Source of the DNA: Streptomyces sp. NBC_00490
Lineage (GTDB): Bacteria > Actinomycetota > Actinomycetes > Streptomycetales > Streptomycetaceae
Direction: 5' to 3'
Length of the DNA: 64,000 bases
Assembly: GCF_036013645.1 (NCBI RefSeq)
Contig: NZ_CP107869.1
Location: 434,001-498,000 of the forward strand
Position numbers and translations under genes: made by a program. This document shows, in pieces, positions 46,702 to 52,863 of this stretch; positions within the stretch are counted from its first letter, which is position 1, and each line of letters begins with the position of its first letter. The notes under the pieces are model-generated. The model was not told where the DNA came from, ran no database searches, and saw only the letters and a program-made list of their open reading frames with translations.

Positions 46702-47459
46702 GTCGGCTCTCCTTCCGTGACCAGCTCTCCGAGATCCCTCACGACGACGTGGGCGCCGTGCCGCAGCAGTCTCGCGCCGGTGTCCTCGGCGGCGGCTCGG
46801 TCCACGCCGATCACCAGGGCGAAGCCGCCGCGCCTGCCGGCCTCGACGCCCGCGAGCGCGTCCTCGACGACAGCGGCCCGGCGGGCGGGAACACCGAGCC
46901 GCCGAACCGCCTCCAGGAACAGATCGGGTTCCGGCTTGCCGGCCAGGCCGAGCCGTGCCGCCTCACCACCGTCCACGAGGAGGTCGAACAGGTCGAGTAC
47001 TCCGGCCCGGCCCAGCAGTTCACCGGCGTGCCGGGAGGCGGAGGCCGCCGCGCAGGGCACGCCCGCCCGACGCAGGGCCCGCACCAGCCGTACCGTCCCC
47101 GGATAGGCATCGACGCCGTGCTCGCGGAGTTGCTCGGTGAAGAGGCGTTCCTTCTCCGCGGCGACGGCCCGCACCGTATCGGGCGACGGGTCGATGCCAC
47201 GGGCGGCGAGGAAGGCGGCGGCGCCGTCGAGACGGGACTTGCCGTCCACATGGCGCAGATAGTCGTCCCGTACGTCGAACGGGCGGCGCTGGTCCGGGTG
47301 CTCGGGCGGGTGGGCGCGCAGATGGGCGTCGAACGCCGTCCTCCATGCGGCGGCGTGCACCCGCGCCGAGTCGGTGATCACTCCGTCGGTGTCGAAGACG
47401 ACGGCACGCACGTCCCGCAGGCCCGCAGCGAGCGTCCCGGGGGCGAGGGACCGGCCCAT
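46698..47459 (-). CDS. pgmB: HAD-family beta-phosphoglucomutase
   Basis: A 253-residue HAD phosphatase-like mutase: nucleophile motif VVFDTDGVITDSARVHAAAW, substrate loop YLRHVDGKSRLDGAAAFLAARGI, the Ser/Thr motif in CAAASASRHAGELL, LAGKPEPDLFLEA with the conserved Lys, and VVEDALAGVEAG. It is placed between a USP and a GH65 phosphorylase, with a 2-bp gap on one side and an ATGA overlap on the other. It would turn beta-glucose 1-phosphate into glucose 6-phosphate. In M. tuberculosis the same domains are, from memory, part of OtsB1 (Rv2006) next to USP Rv2005c. Confidence 0.9.
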   Translation of the reverse strand: MGRSLAPGTLAAGLRDVRAVVFDTDGVITDSARVHAAAWRTAFDAHLRAHPPEHPDQRRPFDVRDDYLRHVDGKSRLDGAAAFLAARGIDPSPDTVRAVAAEKERLFTEQLREHGVDAYPGTVRLVRALRRAGVPCAAASASRHAGELLGRAGVLDLFDLLVDGGEAARLGLAGKPEPDLFLEAVRRLGVPARRAAVVEDALAGVEAGRRGGFALVIGVDRAAAEDTGARLLRHGAHVVVRDLGELVTEGEPT

Positions 47460-47461
47460 GG

Positions 47462-48328
47462 TCACCCCTCCTCCGGTACGACGGCGACCGGGCAGTCGGC
47501 ATGGTGCAGCAGTGCGTGCGTCACCGGGCCGAACTGGAGGCCATGGTGGCCGTGTCGGCGCCGGGCTCCGACGACCACCAGGTCAGCGGCGCCCGACCTG
47601 GTCAGCAGTGCCTCGCGGGCCCGCCCTTCTACGGTGGTGCGGCGCACCCGGACCGAGGGGTGCTCCGCAACCGCTTCACGCAGTGCGGCGTCGAGCAGTT
47701 CCGACGCCTGCCGCTCGTGCTGATGCGCCGGTTCACCGGCGATCAGAAGATGGTCCGCGGCCATGTGCGCGGGACGCCGCCAGGCTCGCACGGCGTCCAG
47801 CATGCACCCGCGCGCCTCGGCCTCGCGGAACGCGAACCGCACCGCCTCGCCGCCGGCGGCGTGGTCGCCCACACCGAGCAGGATCCGTTCGCGGTCGCCC
47901 GCAGCGCCGCCCCGGACCACGATCACCGGGCAGTGCGCGCGTCCGGCCACGGCCAGCGAGACCGAGCCGAGGAGCAGACCCGTCAGCCCTCCGCGCCCGT
48001 GGGATCCCGTCACCAGGGCGAAGGCGCGGTGACTCTCGTGCAGGAGTGCGTCGACCGCTTCCTCCGGCACCACCTGTGTGGAGACCTTGGCCTCGGGGTC
48101 GCGCCGCTGGGCACGTTCTGCGGCGGTGGCGAGGATGGTCTCCGCCATGACCTGCTCGGACGGACGTTCACCGGTGTCGGGCCGTACGGCGCCCTCGTAG
48201 CGCTCCCACAAGGAGGCGTACACCAGCAGCAGAGGCAGTCCGCAGCGGGCCGCCTCGTCCGCCGCCCAGTCGACCGCCAGGAGACTCGCGTCCGAACCGT
48301 CGACTCCCACGACCAGGGGAAGGTCCAT
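47462..48328 (-). CDS. Universal stress protein, two USP domains
   Basis: A 288-residue tandem USP in the same group as 32427-33311: MDLPLVVGVDGSDASLLAVDWAADEAARCGLPLLLVYASLWERYEG; VTGSHGRGGLTGLLLGSVSLAV; RAWRRPAHMAADHLLIAGEPAHQHERQ; LVVVGARRRHGHHGLQFGPVTHALLHHADCPVAVVPEE. ATG at 48328 has GGTGGGG upstream. It leads the USP-pgmB-GH65 operon. Confidence 0.93.
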   Translation of the reverse strand: MDLPLVVGVDGSDASLLAVDWAADEAARCGLPLLLVYASLWERYEGAVRPDTGERPSEQVMAETILATAAERAQRRDPEAKVSTQVVPEEAVDALLHESHRAFALVTGSHGRGGLTGLLLGSVSLAVAGRAHCPVIVVRGGAAGDRERILLGVGDHAAGGEAVRFAFREAEARGCMLDAVRAWRRPAHMAADHLLIAGEPAHQHERQASELLDAALREAVAEHPSVRVRRTTVEGRAREALLTRSGAADLVVVGARRRHGHHGLQFGPVTHALLHHADCPVAVVPEEG

Positions 48329-48433
48329 CGTCCCCACCGCCTTTCGTCGGACCGCATACCGTGCGGCACCCGGCTCTGTCTCCACGGTCCCATCACCTGG
48401 CCCCGGACCGCAGAGGCCGTCGGGCACCGGCTC

Positions 48434-48462
48434 GGGACGTTCGGCCCCTGGGCCGCCGGCCC
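48434..48462. promoter_or_regulatory. Candidate OsdR boxes before USP-pgmB-GH65 operon
   Basis: Two adjacent elements: GGGACG-TT-CGGCCC (48434-48447, one arm mismatch, centred 113 bp before the start at 48328) and GGGCCG-C-CGGCCC (48450-48462, one base short). Tandem sites are usual for DevR-type regulators. Confidence 0.5.
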
Positions 48463-48508
48463 GATCCGCCGGACGCTGAAGTTGAGGCCCCGAGGGGACG
48501 GTTCCCAT

Positions 48509-48524
48509 CCGGCCGCTCGGCCCT
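48509..48524. promoter_or_regulatory. Candidate OsdR box before small membrane gene
   Basis: CGGCCG-CT-CGGCCC (48510-48523), one mismatch, centred 76 bp before the start at 48592. With the boxes at 48434 it lies in a divergent promoter region. Confidence 0.45.
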
Positions 48525-48591
48525 CCGTGTACGGCCGGGCCGTCTCTCGACTGGTTCCGGAATGGTGAGCAGACTCCCGGGGAGGGCAGTC

Positions 48592-48819
48592 ATGGTTCCT
48601 CTCATCCTGATCGGCGCCGCCGTCGTGGGCGCATGCCTGGTGTTCGGCTACAGCTCGTTCGTCGTCGGCTTCGTGCTCATGCTCGTCGGCGTGCTCGGTC
48701 TCATCACGTTCATGTCCACGGTCGGCATGGTCCGGCGTCCCGGCGAACGCGGGACGGTCATCGAGGAACGGCACTACATGGGCGACACCCCGCGCGAGGA
48801 CCACCGGCACCGGATGTGA
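48592..48819 (+). CDS. Small two-TM membrane protein
   Basis: A 75-residue protein: VPLILIGAAVVGACLVFGY and FVVGFVLMLVGVLGLITFMST form two helices, followed by a charged tail (RRPGERGTVIEERHYMGDTP). ATG at 48592 has GGGGAGG six bases upstream; an earlier ATG at 48562 lacks this. No function assigned. Confidence 0.7.
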   Translation: MVPLILIGAAVVGACLVFGYSSFVVGFVLMLVGVLGLITFMSTVGMVRRPGERGTVIEERHYMGDTPREDHRHRM

Positions 48820-48986
48820 CCCCACCCGGCCCGGTAAGCATCGGCTCCCAAGGGCACGGCAGCACTCCATCCGTCCGTTCGGATCCGCCCCGCCGTCCGA
48901 CCGCGTGCCACGATCCGCAGCCGCCTCACCGACCACGGCCGGTGCGGCGGTGCCCCGCGCGCCGACCGCGGCCTCCGCCCCCCGCC

Positions 48987-49342
48987 ATGACCACCGCACT
49001 CGTCTCGGTCCTCCTCTTCCTGCACGGACTCGCTCATCTGCGGGTCCGGCTGCCCCGCAGGAACGCCGACGAGCGATTCGACCCGAGGTACTCCTGGATG
49101 CTGACCGCAGCCGGCGTGCAGGGCCCTCGGATCCATTTCACGGCCGCGACCTGACTCGCCTCGCTCACCACGCTGTACGCCATCGCGGGCGCGACAGCCG
49201 CGACACAGGCCGAGGGCTGGGCCACCGCGGCGATCCTCGCGGCCTCGGTCGGGCTGGTCCTCAAGGCCCTGTGGTTCACCCCTGGCTCTCGCTCGGCGTC
49301 ATCGCGGCCGTACTGACGAATTGGCCCGCCTCGCTGTACTGA
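48987..49342 (+). pseudogene. Membrane protein pseudogene (internal stop and frameshift)
   Basis: MTTALVSVLLFLHGLAHL starts a hydrophobic small protein. After RIHFTAAT comes TGA (49152-49154), then the same frame resumes with LASLTTLYAIAGATAATQAEGWATAAILAASVGLVLKALWF. One base is then missing near 49275, and VHPWLSLGVIAAVLTNWPASLY ends in another frame. It was a protein of about 118 residues with several helices; family unknown. Confidence 0.65.
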
Positions 49343-49512
49343 GCCGACCCGGGGCGCAGTCCGTCCAGGGAAGCCGTCGTGTCCGCCCCGGCAACGGCAG
49401 CCGGCCGAGCGGCAGCGAGTGCGGGCCGCCGAGGTGCTCGCCTCAACGGCCCGCGAGGACTTCGAGCCACAGACCGACGATGTCGTGCGGGTGGCTCCCT
49501 GGGCGCTGCCGA

Positions 49513-49710
49513 TCAGAGGCGGACGGCAGTGCGTGGAACCGGGGTTGCCGTGCTGGGTGGTGCCTGCTCGACGTCCCTGCGGGCGCAACGGCGTGCCACC
49601 CGCAGGGCGAGTGCGTCCATCGCGGCCGTGAGGGCGAACGTCACGCCCATGGCCGCCACCAGCAACGCAGCGAACCGCTCCCAGAACACCAGTGTCAGAC
49701 TCGTGCCCAC
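49513..49710 (-). CDS. Small single-TM membrane protein
   Basis: A 65-residue frame with a hydrophobic helix (FAALLVAAMGVTFALTAAMDALAL) and a basic tail (RVARRCARRD). GTG at 49710 follows GGAGGGGAGTGAGGACC. A pair of palindromes lies about 135 bp upstream, shared with the 31-residue ORF on the other strand. No family recognised. Confidence 0.5.
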   Translation of the reverse strand: MGTSLTLVFWERFAALLVAAMGVTFALTAAMDALALRVARRCARRDVEQAPPSTATPVPRTAVRL

Positions 49711-49837
49711 GGTCCTCACTCCCCTCCGACGTGCTTCGTTGTCGTCACTGACATGGAACTCCGATCCGGGGCGCGCGGCGTGAGCCGACCGGCCCGGACA
49801 GGGCGCCGTGACGGTCCCGGGACGAGGGACGTCCACA

Positions 49838-49873
49838 GGGCCGCTCGGCCCATGCGCCGGGGCCGGTCGCCCC
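49838..49873. promoter_or_regulatory. Tandem candidate OsdR boxes between two small genes
   Basis: GGGCCG-CT-CGGCCC at 49838-49851, perfect arms, followed by GGGGCCGGTCGCCCC (49859-49873), which is one base short. The first is 123 bp from the ATG at 49967 and 135 bp from the GTG at 49710. Confidence 0.55.
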
Positions 49874-49966
49874 ATGGTGCGGCGTGGCCGCACGGACAAG
49901 GCTGCGAACAGATGCGGTGCCGATACCGACGGCACCCCGCCAGGGAGGGCTCCGGAGGTGACGATC

Positions 49967-50062
49967 ATGAAGCGGACATACCAGACCAGGCACCCCGACT
50001 CTCCACGACGGCCGGAGCCTCCCGACCTGCGCACGCCGTCCGGGCGGCCCCTGCCGTACTGA
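49967..50062 (+). CDS. 31-residue basic small protein
   Basis: ATG at 49967 follows GGAGG at eight bases. The 31-codon product (MKRTYQTRHPDSPRRPEPPD...) is basic and proline-rich and ends in TGA before the next box. The site, spacing and upstream palindromes argue for expression. No homologue is known to me. Confidence 0.5.
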   Translation: MKRTYQTRHPDSPRRPEPPDLRTPSGRPLPY

Positions 50063-50133
50063 ACCGCCGCGTCACCATACCGGGGGGCGTCGGCCAAGTG
50101 CGGGCCGCCGGGCCCGAACAACCCTTGCCGCAA

Positions 50134-50147
50134 GGGCCGTTCGGCCC
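50134..50147. promoter_or_regulatory. Candidate OsdR box before the GerMN gene
   Basis: GGGCCG-TT-CGGCCC with A/T flanks, perfect arms, centred 82 bp before the start at 50222. A second element, GGGCC-GCCG-GGCCC, is at 50102-50115. Confidence 0.65.
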
Positions 50148-50221
50148 TCAGGCCGGTGCCGTCCAGGCACTGGGGGACAGCCTCGGCGAGCGGTTCACTG
50201 GCAGTGTCGGAGGAGGATGCC

Positions 50222-50995
50222 ATGTCCAGCGTCACACCGCCCACCGCCGGAACGTCCGGCAGCACATCGGAAGCTCCCGCGAAGACGGTCCGTACGGCTG
50301 TGTACTTCCTGCACCGCGAGAAGGTCTCGGCCGCCCCGCGTACCGTGTCGGCGCCCTCGACCGCCGCCTCGGCGATGCGCGCCCTGTTGGCCGGTCCCGA
50401 ACCCGCCGAGATCCACCACGGCCGTACCACCACCATCCCGTCCGGTACCGAGCTGCGCTCCGTCGTCATCCGGAACCGGATCGCGACGGTCGACCTGTCC
50501 GGACGCTACGACGACGGAGGGGGCACCCTGTCGATGCGGGCCCGCCTGGCGCAGGTCGTGTTCACCCTGACCCGCTTCCCGACGGTGGACAAGGTCTCCT
50601 TCGAGATCGAGGGCGAGCCGGTGAAGCAACTGGGCGGCGAGGGGGTCGTGCTGGACGGGCCCGTCGGCCGGGCCGACTTCGAGGACCTGTGCCCCGCCGT
50701 CCTCGTCGAGTCCCCGATGATCGACGACACCGTCCGCACTCCGCTGAGGGTGTGGGGAAGTGCCGACACCTTCGAGGCGGAGTTCCAGCTGAAGGTCACC
50801 GACACCGCCGGGCGCACCGCCGCGGACGTCCAGGTGCGGGCGACGTCGGGCACCGGCACGCGCGGAACCTTCGACGTCACCTTCCCCTACAAGGCCACCC
50901 GCAGCGGGCCGGGCCTCCTCACGGCGTACTTCGTCTCGCCCGAGGACGGCCGACCCGTGACCGTCGACACCGTGCCGCTGACCGTGAACCGCTGA
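50222..50995 (+). CDS. GerMN / Gmad2 domain protein
   Basis: A 257-residue protein. A GerMN domain (residues about 25-140: VRTAVYFLHREKVSAAPRTVSA...MRALLAGP...IPSGTELRSVVIRNRIATVDLSGRYDDGG) and a C-terminal immunoglobulin-like Gmad2 domain (ESPMIDDTVRTPLRVWGSADTFEAEFQLKVTD...GTRGTFDVTFPY). Such proteins are usually lipoproteins linked to germination or LpqB-type signalling, but no signal peptide or lipobox is seen here. ATG has AGGAGG upstream. Confidence 0.88.
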   Translation: MSSVTPPTAGTSGSTSEAPAKTVRTAVYFLHREKVSAAPRTVSAPSTAASAMRALLAGPEPAEIHHGRTTTIPSGTELRSVVIRNRIATVDLSGRYDDGGGTLSMRARLAQVVFTLTRFPTVDKVSFEIEGEPVKQLGGEGVVLDGPVGRADFEDLCPAVLVESPMIDDTVRTPLRVWGSADTFEAEFQLKVTDTAGRTAADVQVRATSGTGTRGTFDVTFPYKATRSGPGLLTAYFVSPEDGRPVTVDTVPLTVNR

Positions 50996-51018
50996 CACCG
51001 GCCCGCGACACGCGAGAA

Positions 51019-51043
51019 CCCCGGCGCGGCATCCGCGCCGGGG
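51019..51043 (+). terminator. Terminator hairpin after the GerMN gene
   Basis: CCCCGGCGCGG, a three-base loop and CCGCGCCGGGG form an 11-bp stem 24 bases after the stop. Confidence 0.75.
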
Positions 51044-51159
51044 GCTTCCATGCCGGGCATGCCGGACCCGTGGATGTCTCCCGTCGATGGTCAGCTGATG
51101 CGGTGATCGCCCGGTGAGAAGGACGGCCAAGAAGTATGGCGAGGTCGGCGCCGTCGATG

Positions 51160-51846
51160 TCAGCCATGGGCGACGACGGCGACCGGCGCGCTCGCGTGGT
51201 GCAGCACGGCATGCGTGACCGGGCCGATGTGCGTGCCGAGCGGACTGCGGCGGATCCGGCGGCCGAGGACCACCAGCGAGGCCTCACGGGAGGCATCGAC
51301 AAGATGGTCGGCGGCATTGCCGCAGCGGGGCTCCCCCATCACCTCGACGGCCGCGTACTTCTCCAGCCAGGGAGCCAGCGCCGCAGCCAGGGCGGTCGCC
51401 TGCCCGCGGGTGATCTCGTCACGCAGGTCCAGGTCGGCGGACAGGCCGTAGGTGTAGTACGGCGGCAGGTTCCAGCCGTACACCACCCGCAGGGCGGTGG
51501 ACCTGCGCACGGCCGCGTCGAAGGCGAACTCGATGAGCGAGTCGTCGGGGCCGGCGACGTCGAGCCCGAGGACGACGGGCCGGTGCCGAGCGGCGTCCCA
51601 TGGCATGCCGGCGTCCTCTGTCCGGTGCTCGTCGGCGCGGACCAGGACCACAGGCCGTTCGGCGTGGGCGACGACGGCCAGGCCGACGGAACCGACCAGG
51701 AACCCGCCGACCCCGCTCAGGCCGCGGGAGCCGAGGGCGAGCAGTTCGGCGTCCGCCGCCTCCTCCAGCAGGATCTCGGCGGGGCCACCGCGTCGCTGCT
51801 CCTCGACGATCTCCAGTCCGGGATGGCTTCCTAATGCTGTTGTCAA
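51160..51846 (-). pseudogene. N-terminally truncated universal stress protein
   Basis: The frame encodes 228 residues corresponding to about residue 75 onwards of 301-residue USPs: [42 protein letters not shown]...VVYGWNLPPYYTYGLSADLD...[22 protein letters not shown]. It belongs with 1795-2700 and 33352-34257. The first USP beta-strand and the DGS loop are missing; the current first codons (MTTALG) come from the junction with foreign DNA at about 51828. It lacks a ribosome site, so it is probably inactive. Confidence 0.75.
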
Positions 51847-51894
51847 GCCGTCGGACTGCGACTCATCGGTCCAGGTGAGTGCGAGGGCACGTAC

Positions 51895-52353
51895 TCACCT
51901 GGCGTCGTCGTCTTCGGCCATGTCGTACTCGTCGACGTCGAGCTCCGCGCCAGTGGCACTGAGGAAGTCCAGGACCTTGCGGTCCAGGTGCCAACCGAGG
52001 AGGTTGGGGGCGTCAGCAGCGCCCGACTGGGTTTGGTCGGTGTCGTTGAAGTAGCGCACGACGTGAAGCACTGCTCCGCCGCCAGTGCCAGCCAGGCGCC
52101 TGGTGAGGTCAGAGATGCGGTCCGTGTAGGGCTGCAGCCTGTCGAGAACGCGGGTGATCTGCTCGTCAACGCGCAGGCCCGGATCTCGGCATTCGACCAT
52201 CCACGAGTGGTCGACCGGGACGACTGCCGGTTCGGTGAACCGGCAGCCCCGAACGGTTACCTCGTCGGGAGTGATCCCTAGTTGCGAGGTCATGTCGTCA
52301 GCCGAGATGTGCTGGCTGAACAGCGCGAAGTAGGCGTACTGGTGAAGTGGCAT
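51895..52353 (-). CDS. DUF4279-like protein
   Basis: A 152-residue soluble acidic protein: YFALFSQHISADDMTSQLGITPDEVTVRGCRF...DHSWMVECRDPGLRVDEQITRVLDRLQPYTDRISDL...VVRYFND...NLLGWHLDRKVLDFLSATGAELDVDEYD, which fits the DUF4279 family by pattern. Function unknown. It lies in the insertion that separates a truncated USP from an IS110 fragment, has less extreme codon use than its neighbours, and may be acquired cargo. Confidence 0.7.
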   Translation of the reverse strand: MPLHQYAYFALFSQHISADDMTSQLGITPDEVTVRGCRFTEPAVVPVDHSWMVECRDPGLRVDEQITRVLDRLQPYTDRISDLTRRLAGTGGGAVLHVVRYFNDTDQTQSGAADAPNLLGWHLDRKVLDFLSATGAELDVDEYDMAEDDDAR

Positions 52354-52412
52354 CCCCGCGGAGGATAGCGGCGCGGGAGGCGGGCCGACCATGAATATGC
52401 GTGTCCCGACAA

Positions 52413-52575
52413 TCAGGCAGCCGCGATGTCCGGAGGCGTGACCTGGTAGCACCGGCGGTCACGGATAAGTGCCCAGATGACGTTGGTGCGTCGGCGGGCC
52501 AGGGCGAGCACGGCCTGGATGTGCTTCTTCCCCTCAGCCCGCTTGCGGTCGTAGCGGCTGACGCGCTCCCTGCGC
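52413..52575 (-). mobile_element. IS110-family transposase C-terminal fragment
   Basis: The last 45 or so codons of an IS110/IS116/IS902-type transposase: YDRKRAEGKKHIQAVLALARRRTNVIWALIRDRRCYQVTP. The catalytic domains are absent. It lies exactly between the DUF4279 gene and a cut regulator gene. Confidence 0.75.
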
Positions 52576-52627
52576 ACTGAGCCGGCCGGGGCCACAGAGG
52601 GCGCCCGAGCCGGCGGGGGCTGCTCCA

Positions 52628-52828
52628 CGCGAGCGGGAGTTCCTCGCGCTGATCGGTGACGGCCGAACCCACCGCCAGATCGGCGGTCGGCTGTGCCTGT
52701 CGGAGAAGACCATCGAGAACCATCTCTCGCGCAGGCCGGCCGAGTTGGGCGTGCAGCGCCGAATGCAGGCCGCGGTGCTCGTCTCGCACCTGCAACAGCA
52801 CGGAGCCGAGGACCATGCCGCACGGTGA
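52628..52828 (+). pseudogene. OsdR-like regulator remnant (HTH only)
   Basis: A forward frame with no start encodes REREFLALIGDGRTHRQIGGRLCLSEKTIENHLSRRPAELGVQRRMQAAVLVSHLQQHG and stops at 52828. It aligns by eye with the C-terminal LuxR domain of OsdR at 6947-7645. The receiver domain is missing and the upstream side is IS110 debris. Confidence 0.75.
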
Positions 52829-52837
52829 GGCACCGTG
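52821..52837. terminator. Small hairpin between convergent genes
   Basis: CACGGTG-AGG-CACCGTG, a 7-bp stem with a 3-base loop, overlaps the stop of the regulator remnant and lies 27 bases beyond the CtpF-like gene end. Confidence 0.4.
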
Positions 52838-52863
52838 AGGGGCCGGTCGGCGCCTTGTCGCTG

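Noticed and set aside
44458..47106. 882-codon forward open frame over the GH65 gene
   Set aside because: Antisense shadow of a protein with an intact GH65 catalytic motif.
49343..49512. Possible coding piece RAAEVLASTAREDFEPQTDDVVRV
   Set aside because: Too short, no start or ribosome site, and no family recognised.
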